The notes under the pieces: model-generated
What the model saw: only the letters and a program-made list of their open reading frames with translations
The model's database searches: none
Told to the model about the DNA's origin: nothing
Source of the DNA: Actinokineospora globicatena
Lineage (GTDB): Bacteria > Actinomycetota > Actinomycetes > Mycobacteriales > Pseudonocardiaceae
NCBI RefSeq assembly: GCF_024171945.1
Contig: NZ_JAMTCR010000006.1
Span: 682,001 to 746,000, forward strand
Direction: 5' to 3'
DNA length: 64,000 bases
Translations under genes and position numbers: made by a program
Part shown: positions 25,195-33,633 of the stretch, in pieces
Layout: each line of letters begins with the position of its first letter
Numbering within the stretch: the stretch's first letter is position 1

Positions 25195-25818
25195 ATGCCC
25201 ACCTGCCCGAAGGGCCACGACTCCGCCGACCCCGCCGAGTGCGACGTCTGCGGCCGCCCCATCGGCGCCCGCCCCGCGCCCGCCGCCGAACCGGAACCGG
25301 CGCGCACCTGGGACTGCCAGCACGGGCACCCCGGCCAGACCGGGCGCTTCTGCGAGGTCTGCGGCCACGACTCCCACCTGCCGCCGGGCGACCAGCAGCC
25401 ACCGGCGCCCGCCGCCGCGGCCACCACCTGGTCGATCACCGCCACCGCCGACCGCGCCTACTACGACGAGACCAAGGCGGGCACCACCGACCTGCGCATC
25501 GACTTCCCCCGCTACCTCCCGCCGCGCCACTTCCCGCTCACCGGCGAGTCCCTGGTCATCGGCCGGGCCGACCCCACCCGCGGCATCCACCCCGACATCG
25601 ACCTCACCGGCCCACCCGAGGACCGCGCCATCGGCCGCTCCCACGCCATGCTCGTCGCCCACGACACCGGCTGGTCCATCGTCGACCTGGACTCCACCAA
25701 CCACACCTTCGTCAACGACATCCACACCCCCATCCCCCCGAACCACCCCACCCCGCTCTCCGCGGGCGACCACATCTACCTGGGCGCCTGGACCGTCCTC
25801 ACCCTCCACCCCGACTAG
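25195..25818 (+). CDS. FHA domain protein with N-terminal zinc ribbons
   Basis: 207 residues. Two zinc ribbons at about 4-20 (CPKGH, CDVCG) and 43-62 (CQHGH, CEVCG). FHA domain from about 105 to 205 with the phosphothreonine-binding residues present: LVIGRADPTRG, IGRSHAMLV and DLDSTNHTFVND. FHA domains read phosphothreonine; the obvious partners are PknG and other kinase targets, as GarA is for mycobacterial PknG, although GarA itself has no zinc ribbon. The ATG is preceded by AAGGAG at 8 nt; this signal lies inside the end of the vWA gene. Followed 7 bp later by the NACHT gene. Confidence 0.9.
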   Translation: MPTCPKGHDSADPAECDVCGRPIGARPAPAAEPEPARTWDCQHGHPGQTGRFCEVCGHDSHLPPGDQQPPAPAAAATTWSITATADRAYYDETKAGTTDLRIDFPRYLPPRHFPLTGESLVIGRADPTRGIHPDIDLTGPPEDRAIGRSHAMLVAHDTGWSIVDLDSTNHTFVNDIHTPIPPNHPTPLSAGDHIYLGAWTVLTLHPD

Positions 25819-25825
25819 GACCTCG

Positions 25826-28651
25826 GTGCGCCGCAACCCACCCATGACCTTCCAGGGCGCCCTGGCCGTCCTCGGCGTCCACGACCGCCCCTGGCTGACC
25901 CGCTTCGACACCCTCCTCGGCGGCGCCATCCTGTCCTCGGTCGGCATCCCACCCATCGCCGACCTGTGGGGGCTGGTGGACCAGAAGACCGAGGGCATCC
26001 GACTCATGCGCACGGGCCTGGACTGGGCGTCGGACAAGCTGCTGGGCACCAACGGACCGCACCGCCAGGACCTCCTGGTGGCGGCCCACACAATCCTGGT
26101 GATCAGCTCCTACTTCGAGGTACTGGACGACAAGGAGCTGTCGGACCGCCGGAAGATCGAGATAGCCACCGGCAACGACCTCACCGGCAGTTGGCTGACC
26201 CACCTCTACACAAGCCCGATCCCGGTGCCCTCCGCGACCATGCCATTCCGGCGACTGCTGGACGAGATCGGGAAATGGGCCGCGAGCCTCAACGACAACG
26301 CCCACGTCGTGACCGCCGTGACGCAGACCTACAAGAGCCAGTTCCTGCGGATGGCCGCACGGGTCCCGGAGTTCCAGACCTGGGCCAACATGGCCGAACA
26401 AGACGCGATCGGGTCCACACTGGACCGCCTGCACACCCTGCTGTCACACGGTTCCCTCGCGGCCCCCGGTGAACTCCGCTCAACCCTGGCCAACGCCAAC
26501 AACGCCGAACTGGACGTCCCAGTAGCGGAAGGCGTGGCTCCCAAGTTCCCCACCGTGCGCGAAATCTTCGTGACCCCCCGGTTCTCCCTAGTGGAGAACG
26601 ACGAGACGTGTCTGCTCGCCGATGACACCTGGTGGGCTCACCGCGATGTCCGATCAGACCTGAACCACGTGTTCGCGGTCCACTTCAGCACCCCGGCCGC
26701 GACAGAGCGACCCCTGCTCCTCCTCGGCCACCCAGGCGCGGGCAAGTCGCTGTTGACGAAGGTCCTGGCGGCGAGCCTGCCTGCCTCGAACTACACGGTC
26801 GTCCGCGTCCCACTGCGCCACGTCGATGCCAATGCCCAGGTCGACACCCAGATCCAGACCGCTCTCGACGCCCTCACCCACCACCGCGTGGCATGGCCGG
26901 ACCTGGTGCGGCAGAACAGCGACACCATCCGCGTCGTCCTGCTCGACGGGCTCGACGAATTGCTCCAAGCGACCACCCACGACCGCACCGCGTACCTGGC
27001 CGACGTGCAGACCTTCCAGCGCCGCGAGGCCGCCATGGGTCATCCGGTCGCCGTCGTCGTCACCTCGCGAACCCTGGTCGCCGACCGGGTGACGGTGCCC
27101 CCGTCGGTGCCGGTGGTCAAGCTGGCGACCTTCGACGGCAACCAGGTCTTGGCGTGGACGGCGGTGTGGAACCGGGTCAACCAGCACACCGGCACCCGCC
27201 CGCTGCCGGTCCGGCTCACCGACAATGTGATCGCCCTCGCCGAGCAGCCGCTGCTGCTCATGATGTTGGCGGTGTACTACGCGGACTGGTCGGCACCCGA
27301 GCCGACGGCGGACATGTCGCTGACCGACTTGTACGAGCGGATGGTCAACCTGTTCGCCCGACGCGAGGCGGAGAAACGGGCCGATGGCGACGTGGACGCC
27401 CGGGTGCGGGAGTCGCTGCACAGGTTGTCGGTCGCCGCCCTCGGAATGCTCAACCGCGGCGCTCAGTCGATCACCGAGCTCGATCTGACCGCCGACCTGA
27501 TCGCGCTCGGCGACACTGTGCAGACCGGGAAACGCCTGCTCGCGGAGTTCTTCTTCGTGCACGCACCCCAGGCCAACACGGACGTGGAGGTCCGTGCCTA
27601 CGAGTTCCTGCACGCCACGTTTGGCGAGTACCTGGTGGCCCACCGCATCATCGAAGTCCTGCGCGACGTCGCCGACAGCGCCTTTGGCAGACGAACCCAG
27701 CACCGACCCGACGACGACCTGTTGTTCGCGCTGCTCTCCCACCAGCCGCTCTCGATCCAGCGCCCGGTGCTCGACTTCGCCGCCGCTCGCCTCGCCAAAT
27801 TGCCAACCGACGAGCAAACGGCCGTGGCCAAGACCCTCGAACTCCTCCTGGCCGGCTACCACGAGAGGCGGGGTACGAGCAGGTACAACTACCGGCCGTT
27901 GCCCCAGCACACCGTTCGTGAGACGGCCGCGTACAGCGCCAACCTTGTCCTGCTGCGTGCGGCGTGTTCCGACCGTGAGTTCGACCTCAGGTTGGTGTGG
28001 CCAAGCGGGCCGAGGCCGCAGTGGCGTTCGCTGGTACAGCTGTGGGGCGCGGGACTTCGCGCCGAAGGTCTACGCACGATCAGTACCAGCCTGGTGATTC
28101 GCCGCCTCACCATCAGCGCCGCCCAGGTGCAACACCTGCCGCTGGACCTGCTGGTGTCCAGGCTGGTCGGAGACGCGGGCCAAGAGGAGAGGCTGTGGGT
28201 CGGGTATGCCCTCCAGCAGAAGGTGATCTGCCGGAGTGGGGAGCTCGCGCGAGAGTGGTTGCTCTCCATGAAGTCCTGGTTGATTTCCGCCGCTGTGTCG
28301 CCTTACATATTCAAGCCGTTTTTGGCTCGACCGCCCGAGTCTGTCAGCCGGAAACAGTTGCGACCCGTCATTGAATTGGCCATCCACGTGCTCCGTTCGC
28401 GCTTCGGTGATTGGAATGCCGGCTATACGCTCGCCTACCTCCGATGGCTGGGCGGGCTGGAGTCGAGCCCGGTCGACGCGTGGTCGACCTACTTGGACGA
28501 CGACCTCCGCATGCGTCTGGCGGCGAAGTTGTGCGAGGTGTCCGACGATCCAGCGGCCGCCCGGCTCGTGGCCGAACTGCGGGCAGTCGGCAGGTCGAAC
28601 ACCGGGTGGGAGCCGGGTGTCTCAGGGCTTCAGGCGCCGTTCACGGTCTAG
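25826..28651 (+). CDS. NACHT-domain NTPase (bacterial NLR-like)
   Basis: 941 residues. A helical N-terminal domain (about 1-200) resembles the NACHT-associated helical domains of actinobacteria. The NACHT module (about 285-560) has Walker A GHPGAGKS (about 300-307) and Walker B VVLLDGLDEL (about 370-379), then VVVTSRTLV and the winged-helix-like DLYERMVNLFARREAEK. The C-terminal ~350 residues are helical (YEFLHATFGEYLVAHRI begins it) without recognisable LRR or TPR units. Such NTPases include antiphage bNACHT proteins and signalling STAND ATPases. The GTG with AGGA 5 nt upstream is favoured; an ATG at 25844 lacks a ribosome binding site. The 3' third is less GC-rich than its neighbours. Close spacing to the FHA gene implies co-transcription with the pknG operon. 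Confidence 0.85.
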   Translation: MRRNPPMTFQGALAVLGVHDRPWLTRFDTLLGGAILSSVGIPPIADLWGLVDQKTEGIRLMRTGLDWASDKLLGTNGPHRQDLLVAAHTILVISSYFEVLDDKELSDRRKIEIATGNDLTGSWLTHLYTSPIPVPSATMPFRRLLDEIGKWAASLNDNAHVVTAVTQTYKSQFLRMAARVPEFQTWANMAEQDAIGSTLDRLHTLLSHGSLAAPGELRSTLANANNAELDVPVAEGVAPKFPTVREIFVTPRFSLVENDETCLLADDTWWAHRDVRSDLNHVFAVHFSTPAATERPLLLLGHPGAGKSLLTKVLAASLPASNYTVVRVPLRHVDANAQVDTQIQTALDALTHHRVAWPDLVRQNSDTIRVVLLDGLDELLQATTHDRTAYLADVQTFQRREAAMGHPVAVVVTSRTLVADRVTVPPSVPVVKLATFDGNQVLAWTAVWNRVNQHTGTRPLPVRLTDNVIALAEQPLLLMMLAVYYADWSAPEPTADMSLTDLYERMVNLFARREAEKRADGDVDARVRESLHRLSVAALGMLNRGAQSITELDLTADLIALGDTVQTGKRLLAEFFFVHAPQANTDVEVRAYEFLHATFGEYLVAHRIIEVLRDVADSAFGRRTQHRPDDDLLFALLSHQPLSIQRPVLDFAAARLAKLPTDEQTAVAKTLELLLAGYHERRGTSRYNYRPLPQHTVRETAAYSANLVLLRAACSDREFDLRLVWPSGPRPQWRSLVQLWGAGLRAEGLRTISTSLVIRRLTISAAQVQHLPLDLLVSRLVGDAGQEERLWVGYALQQKVICRSGELAREWLLSMKSWLISAAVSPYIFKPFLARPPESVSRKQLRPVIELAIHVLRSRFGDWNAGYTLAYLRWLGGLESSPVDAWSTYLDDDLRMRLAAKLCEVSDDPAAARLVAELRAVGRSNTGWEPGVSGLQAPFTV

Positions 28652-28692
28652 CCGCCCCTCTATGGCCCGCGCTGAGGGGCGCGTGGTGTGCT

Positions 28693-29538
28693 GTGCGGGT
28701 GACTGGTCCGAGGCAGGGGCGTTTCCCGGTGCGGTTCGGGACCGCTGAGGTGGTGCGGGATCTGGATCGGGGGAATGGGTGGTTGGTCAGCGTTGACGGG
28801 GTGGCGCAGTCCTACGTCGACCTGGACGATCCGACGCACCTGGAGTTCGACTACGTGCGGCGGATCGCGGACGTGGTGGATTGTTGGGGGAGTCCTGGTG
28901 GGGCGGTGGACGCGTTGCACCTGGGGGGTGGGGCGTGCACGGTGGCCAGGTACCTGTCGGTGGCGCGGGCGGGGTCGCGGCAGACGGTCATCGATGCTGA
29001 TGGGGGCATGGTGGCGTTGGTGCGCGACCAGTTCGGCGTGGACGACATCCCCGGGTTGACCGTCCACGTGGGAGACGGGCGGGCCGGGTTGGCCGGGCGC
29101 GGGGACCGGTCCAGTGACGTGGTCGTGGTGGACGCCTTCGAGCGGGGGATGGTGTCGGCCGGGTTGTTCAGCGTGGAGGCGACCAGGGAGCTGTCCCGGG
29201 TCCTGCGCGCCGACGGCGTCTACCTGGCCAACCTCTCCGACGGCCCCGGTCTCCCGTTCGCCAGCCGGGTCGTGGCGACGCTGTCCGCGGTGTTCGGCAA
29301 CGTCCTGCTGCTCGCCGAGCCGTCCGTCCTGCGGGGCAGGCGCTTCGGCAACATCGTCCTCGCCGCTTCCGCCGTCGACCTCCCCGCCGACGACATCGCC
29401 GCCCGGGCCGCGAACGCCGCGTTCCCCGCCCGCTGCGTCACCGACGCCGAACTCCGCGCCCTCGCAGGCCCGGCCCGGTTGCTCACCGACGCCGAGCCCA
29501 TCACCCCGCCCACCCCGCCGAAGGACCCCTTCGCCTAG
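28693..29538 (+). CDS. Spermidine synthase-like methyltransferase-fold protein
   Basis: 281 residues. Rossmann-like fold of the polyamine synthase family without a membrane domain: VDALHLGGGACTVARYLSVA (nucleotide loop), TVIDADGGMVALVRDQFG, LTVHVGDGRAGLA, and SDVVVVDAFERGMVSAGLFS in the active-site region. The N-terminal strands (VRFGTAEVVRDLDRGNGWLV and SYVDLDDPTHLEFDYVRRI) match the spermidine-synthase tetramerisation part. Actinobacterial proteins of this type are often of unknown substrate. Start is uncertain between GTG 28693 and GTG 28699. Stop shares CTAG with the converging FMN reductase gene. Confidence 0.75.
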   Translation: MRVTGPRQGRFPVRFGTAEVVRDLDRGNGWLVSVDGVAQSYVDLDDPTHLEFDYVRRIADVVDCWGSPGGAVDALHLGGGACTVARYLSVARAGSRQTVIDADGGMVALVRDQFGVDDIPGLTVHVGDGRAGLAGRGDRSSDVVVVDAFERGMVSAGLFSVEATRELSRVLRADGVYLANLSDGPGLPFASRVVATLSAVFGNVLLLAEPSVLRGRRFGNIVLAASAVDLPADDIAARAANAAFPARCVTDAELRALAGPARLLTDAEPITPPTPPKDPFA

Positions 29539-30110
29539 ACCGACGCGTGGGCGCGGTCGCGCAACGGGGCCAAGGCGGTGCTCCAGGCGACCACCTGGTC
29601 CAGCAGGGTCGTCAGCGCGGGCACGTTGTAGTCGCCGGGCTTGAAGACGCTGAAGTTCTCGAACTCCGTCATCAGCGACAGCGCCACCTGCTGCCGCACG
29701 TCGGCCATCTGCAGCTCACCGGCTATCAGCCGCAGGTGCTCCACCGCCCGCGCCCCGCCGACCGAGCCGTAGGACACGAACCCGACGGCCTTGTTGTTCC
29801 ACTCGGCGTAGAGGTAGTCGATGGCGTTCTTCAGCACCCCCGACGTGCTGTGGTTGTACTCCGGGGTGATGATCACGAAGCCGTCGAAGGAGGCGATCTT
29901 GGCCGCCCACGACCGGGTGTGCTCGTTCTGGTAGTCGCCCATCGACGGCGGCACGGGCTCGTCGAGGTGCGGCAGCGGGAAGTCGCGCAGGTCGACCAGC
30001 TCGTAGTCCGCGTCGGAGCGCTTGGCGGCGATGCCGTGCACCCACGAGGCCACCTGCTCGCCGTTGCGGTTGGGCCGGGTGCTGCCGAGGATGATGCCGA
30101 TCCTGGTCAC
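29535..30110 (-). CDS. NAD(P)H-dependent FMN reductase
   Basis: 191 residues, flavodoxin-like fold. RIGIILGSTRPNRNGEQVAS holds the phosphate-binding loop for FMN, PHLDEPVPPSMGDYQNEHTR precedes VIITPEYNHSTSGVLKNAID (the conserved PEYN motif), and FVSYGSVGGARAVEHLR is the third signature. Reduces FMN or quinone-type substrates with NADPH in the cytoplasm; physiological acceptor unknown. GTG start with AAGGGA 6 nt upstream. It lies just downstream of efeB on the same strand with a 67-bp gap, so read-through from the iron operon is possible. Confidence 0.9.
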   Translation of the reverse strand: MTRIGIILGSTRPNRNGEQVASWVHGIAAKRSDADYELVDLRDFPLPHLDEPVPPSMGDYQNEHTRSWAAKIASFDGFVIITPEYNHSTSGVLKNAIDYLYAEWNNKAVGFVSYGSVGGARAVEHLRLIAGELQMADVRQQVALSLMTEFENFSVFKPGDYNVPALTTLLDQVVAWSTALAPLRDRAHASV

Positions 30111-30177
30111 GGTCTGTCCCTTCACCGTCCACTTGGGCTTCCCAGCCACAGTACGACGGGGTAGTGCGGCGGGCGAC

Positions 30178-31455
30178 TCAGCTGAAGAGCCGCTCACCCC
30201 AGAAACCGCCGTCGGCCAGGCCGGGTGGGCAGGCGAAGTGGCCGGACCCGGTGTGCTCGAGGTACTCCATCATCCGGTCCCGGGTGGACAACGCCCGCTG
30301 CATCGGCACGAACTGGGTGCGGCTGTCGCGGTTGAAGCACACGAAGAACAGCCCCGCGTCCAAGTGCCCGAACCCGTCGGAGCCGTCGGTGAAGTTGTAG
30401 CCGCGGCGCAGGATCCGCGCCCCGCCGAGGTTCTCCGACGCCAGCCGGATGTGCGAGTCGTCGGCGACCAGCGGCACCCCGCCCGCGCCGCGCACGTGCG
30501 GGTCCACCGCGTCGAACTCGTCGCGCTGGCCCAGCGGGGCGCCGCTGCCCTTGGCCCTGCCGACGATGTCCTCCTGCTCGACCAGCGACGTGCGGTCCCA
30601 GATCTCGATGTGCATCCGGATCCGCCGCGCCACCAGGTAGGTGCCGCCGACCATCCACTCCGGACCCTCGGTCACCCACACGTGCTGGGCCAGCGCCGCC
30701 GGGTCCTCCGCCTTGAGGTTGTTCGTGCCGTCCTTGAACCCGAACAGGTTGCGCGGCGTCACCTGGGTGGTGGACGTGGCGGAGGTGCGGCCGAAGCCCA
30801 GTTGCGACCAGCGCACCGACACCTTGCCGAACCCGATCCGCGCCAGGTTGCGGATGGCGTGCACCGCGACCTGCGGGTCGTTGCTGCACGCCTGCACGCA
30901 GATGTCGCCGCCGCTGCGGCGCGGGTCGAGGTCGTCGTGCGGGAAGCGCGGCAGGTCGATCAGCGCCTCCGGGCGCCGGGCGGCCAGGCCGAACCGGTCG
31001 TCGAACAGCGACGCGCCGAACCCGATGGTCAGCGTCAACGCCGAGGCGGGCAGGTCGAGCGCCTCCCCGGTGTCGGCTGGGGGCGCGTCGCGCGGCCCCC
31101 CGACGGCCCCGCCCTCGGCCGCCTCCTTGCCCGCCGTCATCCGCTCCGCGGCCGCCGTCCAGTCCCGCAGCAGCCGCACCAGGTCGGCGCGGTCACGCGT
31201 GGTCACGTCGAACGCCACGAAGTGCATGCGGTCCTGCGCCGGGGTGACGATCCCGGCCTGGTGCTGACCACGGAACGCCACCGGCGCCGAGGTGTCCGCC
31301 ACGGGGGCGGGCTGCTCGCCGGAAGCAATCACCCCCGCCGCCGCACCCAACCCGGCGACCGCCACACCCGCGCCCGCCAGGCCGAACAGCCCACGCCGCG
31401 ACACCCCACCCCGGCGCGCGGCCGGGGCGGGGACCTGCTGAGGCGCGTCGCTCAC
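30178..31455 (-). CDS. efeB: EfeB Dyp-type peroxidase / deferrochelatase
   Basis: 425 residues. Tat signal: RRGGVSRRGLFGLAGAGVAV with the twin arginines at about 20-21, so it is exported folded with haem. The Dyp-type peroxidase body has VAFRGQHQAGIVTPAQDRMH near the N-terminus, the GFKDGTNN motif (D as the distal catalytic residue) at about 245, a haem-ligand His in DEFDAVDPHVRG or the following region, and RRGYNFTDGSDGFGHLDAGL. EfeB works with EfeU and EfeO in iron acquisition and can release iron from haem. Start GTG overlaps the efeO stop by 4 nt. Third gene of the efeUOB operon. Confidence 0.95.
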   Translation of the reverse strand: MSDAPQQVPAPAARRGGVSRRGLFGLAGAGVAVAGLGAAAGVIASGEQPAPVADTSAPVAFRGQHQAGIVTPAQDRMHFVAFDVTTRDRADLVRLLRDWTAAAERMTAGKEAAEGGAVGGPRDAPPADTGEALDLPASALTLTIGFGASLFDDRFGLAARRPEALIDLPRFPHDDLDPRRSGGDICVQACSNDPQVAVHAIRNLARIGFGKVSVRWSQLGFGRTSATSTTQVTPRNLFGFKDGTNNLKAEDPAALAQHVWVTEGPEWMVGGTYLVARRIRMHIEIWDRTSLVEQEDIVGRAKGSGAPLGQRDEFDAVDPHVRGAGGVPLVADDSHIRLASENLGGARILRRGYNFTDGSDGFGHLDAGLFFVCFNRDSRTQFVPMQRALSTRDRMMEYLEHTGSGHFACPPGLADGGFWGERLFS

Positions 31456-32591
31456 TTCTGCGCCACCACCTCGGCGACCTTGCTGATGGGCTCGCCCAGC
31501 GCGTCGACGGCGGCGGCGAAGTCCTTGATGTCGGACTCGCTCAGCTCGCTGTAGAGCTGGTAGCCGTCACCGCTGCGGTGCTTGTCCAGCAGCGCGGTCA
31601 CCGCGTCGAAGCGCGTCTCCAGGGTCTTGGCCAGCTCGGGGTCCCGCTCGACGATGACCGGCCGCAGCGCGCTGACCGCCGCCGCCGACCCCTCCACGTT
31701 GGCCCGGAAGTCCCACAGGTCGGTGTGCGAGAAGATGTCCTCCTCGCCGGTGATCTTGCCGGTGGCGACCTCGTCGAGCAGCTCCTTGGCGCCGTTGGCC
31801 AGCTGCAGCGGGGTCAGCTCGACCGCCTTGGCCCTGGTCGCGATCTCGGTGACGTCGGTGAGCAGCCGCTCGGCGATGGCGACCGTGTCGGACTGCGGTC
31901 CGCTGACCCACAGGTCCTTCTCCAACCGGTGGAACCCGGTGAACTCCTGCCCAGGCTCCAGGTCGGCCTCACGGGCGTCGATCTTCGGGTCCAGGTCGCC
32001 GAAGCTCTCCGCGACCGGCTCGATGCGCTCCCAGTAGGTCCGCGCGACCGGGAACAGCCCCTTGGCCATCGCCACGTCGGCGGCCTTGATCGCGGCCACG
32101 AACTCCGTCGTCTTGGTGACCAGCGGCTCGACCTGGGCGTTGATGTAGTTCTGGTAGTTCTTCGTGGCCTCGGCCAGCTTGGTGTTCGTGTCGACCTGCC
32201 TGGTCGCCGACCCCTTGACGGTGAACTCGGCGCGGATGCCCTCGCCGCTCATCCCCGGCCTGCACGAGGTCTGGTACTTGCCGCCGTCGGGCACCTCGAC
32301 GATCAGCCGCCTGGTCAGCCCGGGGGTGATGTTCTCGACCTCACCCATGATCCGGTCGCCCTCGCCGTAGAGGTAGAACTCGGTGACCCGGCTGCCCTTG
32401 TTGGTGACCTCGAAGGTGATCGTGCCCGCGTCCGAGTCCACCCGCGCCACGCCGCACGCGTCGTCCTTGGCCTCCACCGCGATCGGCCCGCCCGGCGCCG
32501 CCGCCGTGCCCCCGTTGTCCGAGGAGCAGGCGACCAGGGGCAGCAGGACGGCGAGGCCGGTCAGGCAGGCGCCGATGTCCTTGAATCTCAC
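31452..32591 (-). CDS. efeO: EfeO iron-uptake lipoprotein
   Basis: 379 residues. Lipobox LVAC with the modified Cys at residue 22. Residues ~35-120 form a cupredoxin-like domain; residues ~130-379 are the M75 (imelysin-like) domain with the EfeO pattern GFHRLEKDLWVSG. Captures or oxidises ferrous iron and passes it to EfeU. Start GTG overlaps the efeU stop (GTGA) and the end overlaps efeB (GTGA), showing a single translationally coupled operon. Confidence 0.95.
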   Translation of the reverse strand: MRFKDIGACLTGLAVLLPLVACSSDNGGTAAAPGGPIAVEAKDDACGVARVDSDAGTITFEVTNKGSRVTEFYLYGEGDRIMGEVENITPGLTRRLIVEVPDGGKYQTSCRPGMSGEGIRAEFTVKGSATRQVDTNTKLAEATKNYQNYINAQVEPLVTKTTEFVAAIKAADVAMAKGLFPVARTYWERIEPVAESFGDLDPKIDAREADLEPGQEFTGFHRLEKDLWVSGPQSDTVAIAERLLTDVTEIATRAKAVELTPLQLANGAKELLDEVATGKITGEEDIFSHTDLWDFRANVEGSAAAVSALRPVIVERDPELAKTLETRFDAVTALLDKHRSGDGYQLYSELSESDIKDFAAAVDALGEPISKVAEVVAQK

Positions 32592-33433
32592 GGGGTCGCT
32601 CCTTGGGAGGGGACGGGGTCCGCGACCGTGCGCGCGGGCCAGAGGAAGGCGGTGAGGGTGATCGCCACGTAGGCCACCCAGGCGGCGGCCTGCACCACAC
32701 TGGTGCGCGCCGAGTAGTTGAAGATCCCCTTGAGCAGCGCTCCGTACCAGGAGTCCTCGGGCATCGGCCCGGACAGGTCGAACGCGAGCGTGTTCAGACC
32801 GGGCAGCACCCCGGCCTCCTGCAGGTCGTGCAGGCCGTAGCCGAGGACGCCTGCGGCGACGAAGATGAGCAGGATCCCGGTCCAGGTGAAGAACCTGCTC
32901 AGGTTGATCCGCAGCGCGCCTCGGTACAGCGCCCAGCCGATCGCCACGGCGAGCGCGATGCCGATCACGAACCCGACCAGCGGCCCGCTGTTGTTGCCCG
33001 CGCTCTGCGCCGAGGCGTAGAAGAAGACGGCCGTTTCCAGCCCCTCCCTGCCGACCGAGAGGAAGGCCAGCACCACGATGGCCAGCGGGCCGATCGCCAC
33101 CGCGTCGGACAGCTTCCCGCGCAGCTCGCCGCTGATCTTGCGGGCCGCGCCGCGCATCCAGAACACCATGGCGGTGACGAACGCGACCGCGATCAGCGAC
33201 ATGACGCCGCCGAAGGTCTCCTGCGCCTCGAAGTCCAGGCTGTTGCTGGTGAAGGTGATCAGCGCGCCGACCCCGACCGAGAGGGCCACGGCGACGCCGA
33301 CCCCCAGCCAGACCCAGCGGATCGACCCGCGCCGGTCGGACTTGACCAGGTAGGCGAGCAGCACGCTGACCACCAGCGTCGCCTCGAGCCCCTCCCGCAA
33401 TCCCACCAGCGCGCTGGCGAAGACGTATTCCAT
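32588..33433 (-). CDS. efeU: EfeU ferrous iron permease (FTR1 family)
   Basis: 281 residues with seven hydrophobic segments. The two REGLE motifs required for iron transport are present: LVGLREGLEATLV near residue 12 and SVGREGLETAVFF near residue 141. Inner membrane iron permease. ATG with GGGAGG about 5 nt upstream. First gene of efeUOB, directly behind two iron-box-like sites. Confidence 0.95.
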   Translation of the reverse strand: MEYVFASALVGLREGLEATLVVSVLLAYLVKSDRRGSIRWVWLGVGVAVALSVGVGALITFTSNSLDFEAQETFGGVMSLIAVAFVTAMVFWMRGAARKISGELRGKLSDAVAIGPLAIVVLAFLSVGREGLETAVFFYASAQSAGNNSGPLVGFVIGIALAVAIGWALYRGALRINLSRFFTWTGILLIFVAAGVLGYGLHDLQEAGVLPGLNTLAFDLSGPMPEDSWYGALLKGIFNYSARTSVVQAAAWVAYVAITLTAFLWPARTVADPVPSQGATP

Positions 33434-33449
33434 GTCACCTCCCGGGATT

Positions 33450-33493
33450 GTTGGCAAGCCTTGCCTCACGGAACCTAGGTAAGGCTTGCTTCA
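33450..33493 (-). promoter_or_regulatory. Tandem DtxR/IdeR-type iron boxes
   Basis: Two 19-bp segments resemble the iron-box consensus TWAGGTWAGSCTWACCTWA: 33475-33493 matches at 15 of 19 positions (core TAGGTAAGGCT) and 33450-33468 at 14 of 19 (core GGCAAGCCTTGCCT). Centres are 25 bp apart, just upstream of efeU. Suggests repression by an iron-loaded DtxR-family regulator when iron is plentiful. Confidence 0.7.
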
Positions 33494-33633
33494 CCTGTCC
33501 AGTGCGACGAGCGTGACACATCCCGTTCACCGGGGCGAAAAGTCCGGATCATCCCGCTGTGCACACCACCGGCGGCCGCCACCGCCCATAACGAATCGGT
33601 AGCCTGCCGGGGAGTGACGGGGGAGGGGACCGG

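Noticed and set aside
28411..28692. Longer start for the spermidine-synthase-like protein
   Set aside because: It would overlap the NACHT gene by 240 bp and adds sequence unlike the family; GTG 28693 or 28699 fits better.
29521..29545. Extra dre site suggested by CCTAGACC at a gene junction
   Set aside because: Only a partial match lying in overlapping stop codons; the TGGTC left half is missing.
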